Of a stretch of 13,944 nucleotides of DNA, positions 1 through 7,259 are shown in pieces. The position numbers and the translations under genes are program-made. Below the pieces are notes generated by a model. It searched no databases. It was not told where the DNA came from and saw only the letters and a list, made by a program, of their open reading frames with translations. This stretch comes from JAYZDB01 sp036338025 (GTDB taxonomy: Bacteria > Planctomycetota > UBA1135 > UBA2386), in contig JAYZDB010000120.1 in NCBI GenBank assembly GCA_036338025.1, forward strand, positions 1 to 13,944, read 5' to 3'. Position 1 is the first letter of the stretch; every line of letters begins with the position of its first letter.

Positions 1-438
1 TTCCCCGACTGGCGGCGGTACCACCTCGACTGCCTCAAAAGCCCAGTGACCCTGCCAGTGCGCACCTTGCTCAATCCAGCGAACCAGAGTATCGATATCT
101 GCATCGGACAGGCGTTCACCCTTGGTAGCCGGCGGCATCCGTTCCTCGGCGTCTGCGTGCCTGATCCGTTGGACCAGGAGACTGTCGCCGGGCTTGCCGG
201 GCACCACCGCGGCACCCAGTTTACGCTGGGCTAACGCGCCCTCGCGGATATCGAGTCGCAGGTTGGCCTTGCGAGCCTTGGCGTCGGGACCGTGGCACGG
301 GAAACAGCGGTTGGAGAGGATCGGGCGAACATCACGGTTGAACTGGACCTCGGCATGGAAAGTCGTCACAGTCACCGGAGCGAGAATCGCCTGGGGCAAG
401 GCAATCACTGCGAGCATGGCGATGCGGTGCTTGAACAT
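1..438 (-). CDS. Planctomycete-type cytochrome c domain protein (PSCyt1), 5' part only
   Basis: Only the first 146 residues are present; the gene continues past the left edge. The start is the ATG at 436-438; a second in-frame ATG lies at codon 8. Residues 1 to about 20-29 form a secretion signal (basic start, hydrophobic core ending in AILA). A single heme-binding motif CFPCH follows at residues 45-49, inside the family signature VRPILSNRCFPCHGPDAKA. Then come KANLRLD, GKPGDS and the loop MPP with Met101 as probable distal heme ligand, and finally WIEQGAHWQGHWAF. This order is that of the PSCyt1 (PF07635) domain, which in planctomycetes is usually followed by DUF1549 and DUF1553 domains in proteins of roughly 800-1000 residues; that remainder is inferred, not seen. 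Known members are exported, and the role in electron transfer or polymer degradation is not settled. No clear Shine-Dalgarno is visible. Divergent from the 616-1323 gene. Confidence 0.93.
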   Translation of the reverse strand, partial: MFKHRIAMLAVIALPQAILAPVTVTTFHAEVQFNRDVRPILSNRCFPCHGPDAKARKANLRLDIREGALAQRKLGAAVVPGKPGDSLLVQRIRHADAEERMPPATKGERLSDADIDTLVRWIEQGAHWQGHWAFEAVEVVPPPVGE

Positions 439-449
439 GAGTGTCAGCG

Positions 450-526
450 TCGTGGGAGACTCCACGAGTGTAACGGCGACGGAGAATTCCGGAATGTCGG
501 ATGGGCCGTAGACGGGACCGGGTCCC
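450..526. promoter_or_regulatory. Cluster of three dyads in the divergent intergenic region
   Basis: The 177 bases between the two divergent start codons (439-615) hold three perfect symmetric elements. TCGTGG at 450-455 pairs with CCACGA at 462-467 across 6 bases. ATTCCGGAAT at 486-495 is fully palindromic. GGGACC at 514-519 and GGTCCC at 521-526 are arms around one central base. The first lies in the expected leader of the cytochrome gene; the others are mid-spacer. They could bind a dimeric regulator or fold in RNA. I could not assign -35/-10 boxes with confidence, and short palindromes are not rare in GC-rich DNA. Confidence 0.3.
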
Positions 527-615
527 CAGCCGCAGAATACCGCTCAAATCACCAACATGTAGCGGCTTACGATATCTTCCGGCAAACGGAGAAGACGCTA
601 CCTTTTCTGGTAACG

Positions 616-1323
616 ATGACCAAGGATCTCACTCCATTCCTCGAACGCGACTTCCTCGCCTACGAAAAGCATCGGCAGGATGACCCTGAGTACAACGCCT
701 TGCGACTCTCCGTCCGCCGCAAGCTCAAAGCACTCGCCGACGAGGCCAAGAAGCAGGCCAAGGACCTTGGCCACGAGACCGACAGCGCTGCGGGTCTGCA
801 TCACCCCTACTCCTTCAACAACTTTCGAGTCAGCGAGCAGCGTGCGTATCTGTGCCGCTCCACCAAGCAGCGCAAGAAGCTGAAGTCCTTCTTCGGCGAG
901 GCGCTCGGCAAGGACGCAAACACCCACTACATCCAGACGATCCTGGAGATGTCCCTAGACTCGCAGGTTCTGCAGGTAGCACTGCGAATCCACCCACTGG
1001 CGTGGTGGGACGGCGAGAACCTCAAGAAGAAGATCCTCGAACGTGGTGAGTCGGAACGCTGGATCGAATTCCTGAAAGCTCTTCCCCCGGGCTTCGCCCT
1101 CAAAATGCACGACTGGCGCAAGCTCTACTGGGCAAGCAGCGCCAACGAGCAGGCGATGCGCGAGTACTTCGAGACCTACACCCCCGGTGACCACTGGCTC
1201 CACTTGATCCGCGAATTGCCCAAAGAGGATGTGCTGGAGATGGGTGACGACGCCTGCCAGTGGGCGATCACCTCAACCCTGGCACTGCTGCCAGCCTATG
1301 AGTTCATTCTCTGGGAGCCGTAG
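616..1323 (+). CDS. Hypothetical protein, 235 aa, no family recognised
   Basis: I do not recognise this protein. The frame is open from 292, but I place the start at the ATG at 616 because everything upstream overlaps the divergent cytochrome gene and its leader, and the sequence becomes protein-like only from MTKDLTPFLE. No Shine-Dalgarno is evident. The product has no signal peptide or membrane span and is probably cytoplasmic. Residues 15-55 are strongly charged and helical (RRKLKALADEAKKQAKD). A middle segment carries aromatic and basic clusters (HHPYSFNNFR at 62-71, RSTKQRKKLKSFF at 81-93). The C-terminal half has several Trp residues (130, 131, 149, 167, 172, 194, 216), including AWWDGENLKKK at 129-139. 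The many conserved-looking Trp and Arg residues suggest a folded enzyme or nucleic-acid-binding protein, but nothing fixes a function. It ends 19 bases before the convergent CBS gene. Confidence 0.72.
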   Translation: MTKDLTPFLERDFLAYEKHRQDDPEYNALRLSVRRKLKALADEAKKQAKDLGHETDSAAGLHHPYSFNNFRVSEQRAYLCRSTKQRKKLKSFFGEALGKDANTHYIQTILEMSLDSQVLQVALRIHPLAWWDGENLKKKILERGESERWIEFLKALPPGFALKMHDWRKLYWASSANEQAMREYFETYTPGDHWLHLIRELPKEDVLEMGDDACQWAITSTLALLPAYEFILWEP

Positions 1324-1342
1324 CGCGACAAGCGTCAGCCAG

Positions 1343-1888
1343 CTAGTCGTCCTGTTCGAAACGGATGCCTTCGTGCTCGGGAGTCAGGGTCAGCGCAGCT
1401 GTCGTTTGGAATACCGCGGTCACCGGTATCAGGCCCTCGACTCGCCCGGCATTCAGTACCGGAATAAACTCGATCCGTCCCTCGCAGCCTGCAGCAATCA
1501 CGTCCAGCAAGCGGGCATCGGGGGCGACAACCGGGACCCCGCGCACCAAGGTGTCACTCACGCGCCGATCCAGATAACGGACGACTGCCTGTATGAGATC
1601 CTGATTCAGCGCGTACTCATCGCCCCGCACCGCCTCACCGGGCATCCATAAGGCAAACAGGCTCTTGGCAAGCAGATGCGCAGTCAGCAAGCCGGCATAG
1701 TCGCCGTTGGCATCAACAACAACAACTGCGTTCGGTTCCCCGACCCGGTCCTGCAACTCGACCAGCTGGTGTAGAGCTACTCCCAGACTCATGTCCGAAC
1801 TGATCGTCTCGAACTTGCTGATCATCAAATCGCGAGCAAGGATGTTGTCAGCCACGGGTTCCTCCACGCGTTCTCTTGCGAACGGCAT
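1343..1888 (-). CDS. Stand-alone CBS-pair (Bateman) protein
   Basis: A 181-aa soluble protein made almost entirely of two CBS motifs: CBS1 about residues 17-75 (starting ARDLMISKFETISSD, ending in DANGDYAGLLTAHLLAKSLF) and CBS2 about residues 107-165 (LVRGVPVVAPDARLLDV, ending VEGLIPVTAVF). A helical linker, about 84-108, joins them. CBS pairs commonly bind adenine nucleotides or related ligands and regulate attached or partner proteins. It is the last gene of the TrkH-SulP-CBS operon. Its ATG (1886-1888) lies inside the SulP gene, giving a 41-base overlap in the +1 frame, so translational coupling is likely. No strong ribosome binding site is seen. The linker layout resembles that of the CBS pair at the end of SulP, so it is probably a duplicate of it. 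Inference: a regulatory subunit for the SulP or TrkH transporter. Confidence 0.88.
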   Translation of the reverse strand: MPFARERVEEPVADNILARDLMISKFETISSDMSLGVALHQLVELQDRVGEPNAVVVVDANGDYAGLLTAHLLAKSLFALWMPGEAVRGDEYALNQDLIQAVVRYLDRRVSDTLVRGVPVVAPDARLLDVIAAGCEGRIEFIPVLNAGRVEGLIPVTAVFQTTAALTLTPEHEGIRFEQDD

Positions 1889-4142
1889 TGGGAACCGACT
1901 GCATGAGTCCTCGCATCAAGTCGTCAGCGCTCAGCAAGCCCTTGATTCGGCCGTCTTCATCACAGACTGGCAGGACCTGCTGGTCGTTTTTCACCGAAGC
2001 CTCGAGGACGCGTGCTGGGGACGAGTCCAGGGATCCCCGAGCGATGTCAGTACGCGCGATCAACCGGATCGGCTTGGTGAAATCCCGGCGGAGTAACGCA
2101 GCCACCTGTTCATCGTCGAGGTCGTGAGTGTCATGCCCCTCCGCGCCAGCCGCCAGGCACCCAAGAATCTGCCACGGCGACAACTCACCAAACAGCTTGC
2201 CTTCGCGATCTTGCAGAAACAGTGGTTCGGAGCTGAGCAGCTTGGTGTGCTCGTGCAGTTCCGACATCAGCCAGACTGCTTCTCGTAGCTGATGCTTGTT
2301 GCCAAACCGGATGCACTGCTTGGACATCAAATCTCCAGCCACCAAGGGGCGATCCACGAGACCCGAATCATGAGCCGTGGAAGGATTCTCTCGCCCCCAA
2401 TCCACGATGCTCTTAGCTCGAGCCATCGCCAACTCGGTTGCCTGGAACAATTTGTTGTCGGCGAAGAAGATGTTCGTCTCGCCGATCTTGGAACGCACCC
2501 CAGTACTGGTCATCACGTCCTCGAGTTCCTTTTGGATTCCGCTGACCACGAGGTGCACCCGACGCTCCCGAAGCAGGGTCCAGTAGTGTGCGAGCATCGC
2601 CATGGCTGTACTGCCCACCGCCCGCAGTCCACGCATCCGCAACACAACGACCCGGGTCTCCGGCTTGATGCATCGAAGAAGCTCCGCATCCAGGTCCTCG
2701 GCGGCAGCGAAGTAGATGTCCCCCTCCATGTTGACCGTCACAATCGAACTCGAAGGCGCAGCGTTGAACGGAACCTCGTCAAAGCCAGTATCGTCACGCT
2801 GTACGAGTTGGGCGAGATCGGTCTTGCCGGTCGTGCGCAGGATGACAACGAGCGACAGGAATACGCCGACGTAGATCGCGAACTCCAGCGGCAGGATGAG
2901 GGCCGTTACGATGGTGCCTACCAGCACAATCTGCGAATTTCGTCCTGACCGCCAGGACATCATGATCCGCTGTTTGTCGACCATCGAGTAGGCAGTGACG
3001 ATCAGCAATCCAGCCAGCGCAGCAGTTGGGATGGTGTTCGCGACGTCGCCGAAGGCAAGCAGGGCCAGCATCGTCCAGAAAGCCGAAAACAGCGCGGCCA
3101 TCCGGGTTCGACCACCAGATCGATAGCAGAGCGCGGTGCGGGTGAACGAACCCGAACCAGCGAAGCAGGAAAAGAAAGACCCGACGATCTTCGACGCACC
3201 CTGCCCGATGAACTCCTGGTTGAAATCGAGACGCTGACGCGAGGAGCGGGCGATCGTGCGCGAAATCGACGTTGCCTCGATCAAGCCGAGGATCGCGACC
3301 GCCAAGGCACCCCCGAGAAGGTCTCGGGTGAGGTCCAGGTTCGGTGAACGGATGAACTCCGGAATTGCAAAGGCGGGCAGCGAGCCTCTGACGCCAGGTG
3401 GCGTGTCCCCAACGATACTGACCTTCGCTGCACCCATCGCCGGGTCAAACCATCCGAGCAGGTAGCCACCGACGCTCGCGACCACGACCCCGATGAGGGC
3501 TCCAGGCAGTCGGCGGTCGATCTTGGGGATGAAGATCACGAACAAGGCCGTCATGACCCCAAGTGCCAAGGCGTGGGGGTTGGTGTCGCCTACCCTCCTC
3601 GCCGTCTCGACCAGCACCTCGTAGGACCGCGTCGCATTGAGAGACTTGTCTAGCTCGAATCCAAGGAGCTTCTGGACCTGGTTGAGGGCAATCAGGATCC
3701 CCGCTCCCGCGGTGAATCCAATGACCACCGAGTTCGCGACATACCGAATGAGGCCACCCATCCGCAGGAGGCCAAACACCAGCTGGATCACCCCGGCGAG
3801 AAAGCTGAGTAGGAGGATGACCTCGAAACCGTTGAGCCCCTCATCGGGGTAACGGTTCATGATGTATGCCACCACCCCGAACATGACCATGCAGATCCCG
3901 TTGGTCGGACCAGTGACCAGGTGGCGTGAGCTACCGAGGATGGCGGCAATCGCACAGGTCACGATCGCGGTGTAGAGCCCGTAGACCGGCGGCAGTCCGG
4001 CGATCATGGCGTAGGCCATCGCCTGCGGAACCCCCATCACGGAGACGGTCAGTCCGGCGAGGATATCGGACCTTAGGTCCGTCCGCAGGTAGCTGCTGAC
4101 GCTCCCCTTCGCGTCACTGGTGGCTCGGATCGGATCCTGCAA
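1848..4142 (-). CDS. SulP-family anion transporter with STAS domain and C-terminal CBS pair
   Basis: A 764-aa inner-membrane transporter of the SLC26/SulP family, which moves sulfate, bicarbonate, chloride or other anions, often with Na+ or H+. The membrane domain spans about residues 20-437 and carries family signatures: the first-helix region GVPQAMAYAMIAGLPPVYGLY (split at 37-57), SSRHLVTGPTNG at 71-82, and GLIEATSISRTIA at 286-298 followed by GSGSFTRTA at 329-337. A STAS domain follows at about 465-580 (SSSIVTVNMEGDIYFAAAE). Two CBS motifs lie at about 599-660 (VAGDLMSKQC) and 690-748 (DGRIKGLLSADDLMRGL). Typical SulP proteins are about 550-600 aa, so the CBS extension is unusual. The start must be the TTG at 4142: a TAG stop lies 12 bases upstream in frame and the first internal ATG (codon 36) falls within the first membrane helix. 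An AGGA sits about 11 bases before the TTG. Substrate cannot be decided from sequence. It is 61 bases downstream of trkH. Confidence 0.93.
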   Translation of the reverse strand: MQDPIRATSDAKGSVSSYLRTDLRSDILAGLTVSVMGVPQAMAYAMIAGLPPVYGLYTAIVTCAIAAILGSSRHLVTGPTNGICMVMFGVVAYIMNRYPDEGLNGFEVILLLSFLAGVIQLVFGLLRMGGLIRYVANSVVIGFTAGAGILIALNQVQKLLGFELDKSLNATRSYEVLVETARRVGDTNPHALALGVMTALFVIFIPKIDRRLPGALIGVVVASVGGYLLGWFDPAMGAAKVSIVGDTPPGVRGSLPAFAIPEFIRSPNLDLTRDLLGGALAVAILGLIEATSISRTIARSSRQRLDFNQEFIGQGASKIVGSFFSCFAGSGSFTRTALCYRSGGRTRMAALFSAFWTMLALLAFGDVANTIPTAALAGLLIVTAYSMVDKQRIMMSWRSGRNSQIVLVGTIVTALILPLEFAIYVGVFLSLVVILRTTGKTDLAQLVQRDDTGFDEVPFNAAPSSSIVTVNMEGDIYFAAAEDLDAELLRCIKPETRVVVLRMRGLRAVGSTAMAMLAHYWTLLRERRVHLVVSGIQKELEDVMTSTGVRSKIGETNIFFADNKLFQATELAMARAKSIVDWGRENPSTAHDSGLVDRPLVAGDLMSKQCIRFGNKHQLREAVWLMSELHEHTKLLSSEPLFLQDREGKLFGELSPWQILGCLAAGAEGHDTHDLDDEQVAALLRRDFTKPIRLIARTDIARGSLDSSPARVLEASVKNDQQVLPVCDEDGRIKGLLSADDLMRGLMQSVPNAVRKRTRGGTRG

Positions 4143-4203
4143 GGTAGCCCCATCCTACTGAGAAGTTCGCGGCCGTCGAGGGCCGGTTGGCCCGCACCAT
4201 GAA

Positions 4204-5769
4204 CTACCGCTTCCAGAATCCCGGGGTGAGGAGCGCCAACGGAGCGAGAATCTCGAGCCTGCCCAGCACCATCTGCAAGCACATGAAGAGCTTGTTGAGC
4301 GGGTGGAGTTCGCCATATCCGGAATAGGGTCCAATATCGATGCTCCCAACCGTCTCGAACGCCCCCTGCCCCGAGGACACCGCCTGGCCGAAGGCCGGCC
4401 CCACGCACCCCATCATGCTCACACTCCCCACAAACGCTGACACCAGGTCCAGACGCGGATCGAGACTGAGCGCCACTGTCCCGACCAACACCATCGCGAT
4501 CCACAAGGCCAACAGGCCCACAACCGCGGTGATCGCCTGGTCGGGAACAACACCTGAGCCCACCCTGAGCTTCTCGACGGTCCGCGGTCGCACAAAATGG
4601 CGGAGGACATACCCGGCCAGCTTGACGCACACGATCAGCCGTAGAACTTTGAATCCACCTGACGTCGAACCAGTACAGCCACCCACCAACATGCAGAAGA
4701 GGAGCAGGAAGAGGGCAGACTTCGGCCAAGATTGAAAATCCGCGTTGGCGTAGCCAGTACCTGTCAGGAGGCTCACGGTCTGAAACACAGAGTCACGCAG
4801 ACATTGCCCAAATTCGTTGTAGTCGCGGACCGTGCCCAGGGTGTTGTCGGGCAACTTCTCTCCCCAGGACCAGAGGCTGAAAGCGACGCCAAGGCTGACC
4901 AAGACCAGAATACCCACGTAAACCCGGAACTCGCTGTGGGGTAGGACCGAGGACTGTGATGCACGGCCGCGATGGGTCAACACCCGCAGCACCAGCAAGA
5001 AGTTGCAGCCAGCGAGGAACATGAAAACCACCGCCACCATCTCGACTCCCAGGTTCTGGTAGCCCCCGATGGACACGTCCTTGGTGGAAAATCCCCCCGT
5101 CGCCAAAGTCGTCAGTGAATGACACACCGCATCGAAACCGGACAAGCCAACCGCCCAGTAGGCAAACGCCGCCGCCGCTGTCAGCGTGACATAGAGCGCC
5201 AGCAAAGAACGAGCCCGCCGCGCCATCCGGGGCCTGACTGCGTCATCGTTCATCCCAACCTGCTCTGAGGACAGCAGCCGACTTCCAGTCACGCCAACGC
5301 CCGGCAGCAGGACGATGAACACCAGGACGATTCCGATGCCCCCCATCCACTGCAGCATCGCACGCCACAACAAGATGCTGGGGGGTTGCGCCTCGATGGC
5401 GGTGTTCGCCGTCCCCAACACGGTGGCGCCAGTGGTGGTCAACCCGCTCACACTCTCGAAGTAGGCATCTACAAACGATGGAATGGCCCCGGACCACACG
5501 AAGGGAATGGCTGCCAAGGCTGCGGCCAGGAACCACGCAATTCCCACCATCGCCAGACCCTCTCTACGGAACATGTTCTTGCTGCTCTTGCGGCCAGAGA
5601 ACCACAGGAGAAAGGAACTCACCAATCCGACGACGATCGCGGCGACAAACGATGTGCTCGTCTGGCTCAGCTCACCTTCATCGAGCGAAACCGCGAGGGG
5701 AATCGCCAGCGAGAGAGTGAAGAACAGGATGAAACCCGACAGCAGCCGGGCAATTTGGCCCAAGTTCAT
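4204..5769 (-). CDS. trkH: TrkH-type potassium uptake channel subunit
   Basis: A 521-aa integral membrane protein of the TrkH/KtrB family, which forms the K+ pore and normally works with a cytoplasmic TrkA/KtrA nucleotide-binding ring. Four pore loops are visible: TTTGATV at 111-117, TLATGGFST at 221-229, LTGTGYANAD at 335-344 and GCVGPAFG at 454-461, each with the selectivity-filter Gly. WMGGIGIVL at 141-149, GGCTGSTSGGFKVLR at 363-377 and the ending LGRLEILAPLALLTPGFWK (502-520) are typical of TrkH. In the fourth filter, Cys replaces the usual Asn before VGP and Ala the usual second Gly. The ATG at 5767-5769 is preceded by a good Shine-Dalgarno, GGAAGGG. It is the first gene of an operon with SulP and the CBS protein. 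No trkA gene lies in the window, so the partner is presumably elsewhere or absent. Confidence 0.95.
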   Translation of the reverse strand: MNLGQIARLLSGFILFFTLSLAIPLAVSLDEGELSQTSTSFVAAIVVGLVSSFLLWFSGRKSSKNMFRREGLAMVGIAWFLAAALAAIPFVWSGAIPSFVDAYFESVSGLTTTGATVLGTANTAIEAQPPSILLWRAMLQWMGGIGIVLVFIVLLPGVGVTGSRLLSSEQVGMNDDAVRPRMARRARSLLALYVTLTAAAAFAYWAVGLSGFDAVCHSLTTLATGGFSTKDVSIGGYQNLGVEMVAVVFMFLAGCNFLLVLRVLTHRGRASQSSVLPHSEFRVYVGILVLVSLGVAFSLWSWGEKLPDNTLGTVRDYNEFGQCLRDSVFQTVSLLTGTGYANADFQSWPKSALFLLLFCMLVGGCTGSTSGGFKVLRLIVCVKLAGYVLRHFVRPRTVEKLRVGSGVVPDQAITAVVGLLALWIAMVLVGTVALSLDPRLDLVSAFVGSVSMMGCVGPAFGQAVSSGQGAFETVGSIDIGPYSGYGELHPLNKLFMCLQMVLGRLEILAPLALLTPGFWKR

Positions 5770-5773
5770 GATT

Positions 5774-5780
5774 CCCTTCC
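5774..5780 (-). promoter_or_regulatory. Ribosome binding site of trkH
   Basis: On the minus strand GGAAGGG ends 4 bases before the trkH ATG. It is one of the few clear Shine-Dalgarno matches in this window, where most genes have weak or no such sequence, and it supports the chosen start. Confidence 0.55.
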
Positions 5781-5942
5781 ACGAGCCGAAGAATCTGATG
5801 GCGAGAAGCTAGCGCCAAGCTCCGAGATGGGGAACCCTGGTCCCCGGTCTGGCATCTACAATCACTGCCTCGAAAACACCGCCAGCGCCCCTAAAAAGCA
5901 ACCCCCCCCTGCATTCGCCACCAGGGCACATCTGCTCCATCG
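5781..5942. promoter_or_regulatory. Divergent spacer between trkH and the DUF938 gene
   Basis: This spacer should hold the promoters of both the trkH operon (leftward) and the DUF938 gene (rightward). It has an inverted repeat, GGGGA at 5829-5833 with TCCCC at 5841-5845 around 7 bases, in the trkH leader, and a run of eight C at 5902-5909. I could not pick convincing -35/-10 boxes. The C run is a homopolymer that could vary in length or be a sequencing weak point. Confidence 0.35.
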
Positions 5943-6536
5943 ATGAAAGACCACGCCCCCTCCGCAGAACGAAACCGGCATGAGATCCTCCCGGTCCTGA
6001 CCCGTGTTCTACCGACCACCGGGCTGATCTTGGAGATCGCCAGTGGCAGCGGCCAGCACGCGGTCCATTTCGCCCCGCACTTCCCCGACGCCCAGTGGCT
6101 ACCGACCGATCGGACCGAAACGGCACTGGCCAGCATCCGAGCCTGGGCGACCGAGGCCGGCTGTCCAAACCTCCTCGACCCCAAGGAGCTCGACGTCACC
6201 TGGAGCGAATGGCCGGTCGCGGCGGCGGACGCGATGGTCAACATCAACATGCTGCACATCTCGCCCTGGGCAGCCTGCGAGGGTCTGATGGCTGGCGCAC
6301 GGCGCACCCTGAAGACCGGTGCGCCGCTGTTTTACTACGGGGCTTTCCTGCGCCTCGATCGGGAGACCGCCCCCAGCAACCTCGAGTTCTCGCGCTCCTT
6401 GACCACCCGTGACCCCGCCTGGGCTGTCCGACAACTCGAGGACGTCACGGCGGTGGCAGAACACCACGACCTTGCGCTCGAACAGGTCGTGGACATGCCA
6501 AACAACAACTACTCGGTGATCTTTCGGCGCCGATAG
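5943..6536 (+). CDS. DUF938 family SAM-dependent methyltransferase-like protein
   Basis: A 197-aa soluble protein that matches the DUF938 (PF06080) family, whose animal relative is METTL26. Signatures in order: HAPSAERNRHEILPVL at residues 4-19; the SAM-binding glycine motif LEIASGSGQHAVHFA at 30-44; acidic PTDR at 54-57; NMLHISPWAACEGLMAGA at 102-119, including the family-defining HISPW; GAPLFYYGAF at 126-135; and APSNLEFSRSLTTRDPAWAVR at 143-163, ending with MPNNNYSVIFRR. These cover the whole family length (about 200 aa). The Rossmann-type SAM fold implies methyl transfer, but the substrate of DUF938 proteins is not established to my knowledge. The start is the ATG at 5943; no Shine-Dalgarno is seen. 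It is a single gene, divergent from trkH and convergent with the HNH gene (38-base gap). Confidence 0.92.
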   Translation: MKDHAPSAERNRHEILPVLTRVLPTTGLILEIASGSGQHAVHFAPHFPDAQWLPTDRTETALASIRAWATEAGCPNLLDPKELDVTWSEWPVAAADAMVNINMLHISPWAACEGLMAGARRTLKTGAPLFYYGAFLRLDRETAPSNLEFSRSLTTRDPAWAVRQLEDVTAVAEHHDLALEQVVDMPNNNYSVIFRRR

Positions 6537-6574
6537 CTCACTTCCAGAACTCCGCGCTGTTCTCCGCCTCTGCC

Positions 6575-7177
6575 CTAGGGCTCGAGCGGCAGGTCCCAGT
6601 AGCGGTCGCTGACGAACTTCTCCCAGGACTGCTTCACCCGTGCGATCGGCACCTCAAGCAGCGGGGTCCAGTTCGGTGCAACCGGGGTTTTCTGGATCTT
6701 CATGTGGGCCTCGCGCGGGGTGCGGTTGGCCTTGCGATGGTTGCAGGACGTGCAGGCCAGGACGCAGTTGGTCCAATCGCTCCGCCCGCCACGGGACAGC
6801 GGCATCATGTGGTCGATCGAGAGTTCCCGGCTGCCCGGTCGACCGCCACAATACTGGCAGGTGTACTTGTCGCGACGGTACAGGTTACGGCGCGAAAACG
6901 GCACGTGACAGGCTGGGATGCGGTCGTAGCGGGTCAGGACGATCACCTCGGGCACCCGGATCCGCAGCGAAACGGTGCGCACACAGGGTTCCTCCGCCGG
7001 CACGGTGAGATCAGCCCAGCTGTCAAAACAGTGCATCTCGTAGTTCTCCGGACGAACCGCCTTGGCCGCACCGCTGAACAACAGGCCCAGCGCATTACGC
7101 ACCGACGTCGTGTCGATTGCGAACCACCCCTTGTTCAGCACCAGCGTCGGCTGCGATAGGACTAGGGAATCGGTCAT
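6575..7177 (-). CDS. HNH endonuclease with two CxxC zinc knuckles
   Basis: A 200-aa protein of the widespread bacterial HNH family that begins with a TLVLNKGW(F)AI segment and ends with the nuclease. Residues 11-45 are the N-terminal beta region. VIVLTRYDRIP (79-89) and RRNLYRRDKYTCQYCG (96-111) lead into the nuclease: Cys107/Cys110 and Cys142/Cys145 form the zinc site, and IDHMMPLSRGG (121-131) holds the catalytic His123, with Asn137 and Asn146-His147 completing the H-N-H set. All key residues are present, so it should be active on DNA. The cellular role of these solitary HNH proteins is not defined. The frame also opens at a TTG at 7237, but the family normally begins close to the LVLSQPTLVLN segment, so the ATG at 7177 is preferred. 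Divergent from the sulfatase gene. Confidence 0.92.
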   Translation of the reverse strand: MTDSLVLSQPTLVLNKGWFAIDTTSVRNALGLLFSGAAKAVRPENYEMHCFDSWADLTVPAEEPCVRTVSLRIRVPEVIVLTRYDRIPACHVPFSRRNLYRRDKYTCQYCGGRPGSRELSIDHMMPLSRGGRSDWTNCVLACTSCNHRKANRTPREAHMKIQKTPVAPNWTPLLEVPIARVKQSWEKFVSDRYWDLPLEP

Positions 7178-7259
7178 CTGTTGAGGTACTGCCCTGCTTG
7201 GGGGGAGGGATCGGTAGGGATCTACGAGCGTTGGCAACGGCGGTAGAGTCGCTGCCGAC

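Noticed and set aside
292..615. Upstream extension of the 235-aa protein to give 343 aa
   Set aside because: It overlaps the start of the divergent cytochrome gene and the dyad-rich spacer; its composition is not protein-like, and the ATG at 616 begins the sensible sequence.
4073..4729. Minus-strand open frame of 218 codons across the trkH/SulP junction
   Set aside because: It is an alternate frame of trkH; the trkH frame there holds the fourth filter and the conserved C-terminus.
5902..5909. Run of eight C as a phase-variation tract
   Set aside because: It lies outside any coding sequence and about 33 bases before the DUF938 start; it could affect promoter spacing, but nothing in the sequence supports that.
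7178..7237. TTG start 20 codons upstream of the HNH nuclease
   Set aside because: The added segment is not family-like; the ATG at 7177 lies just before the conserved TLVLNKGW segment.
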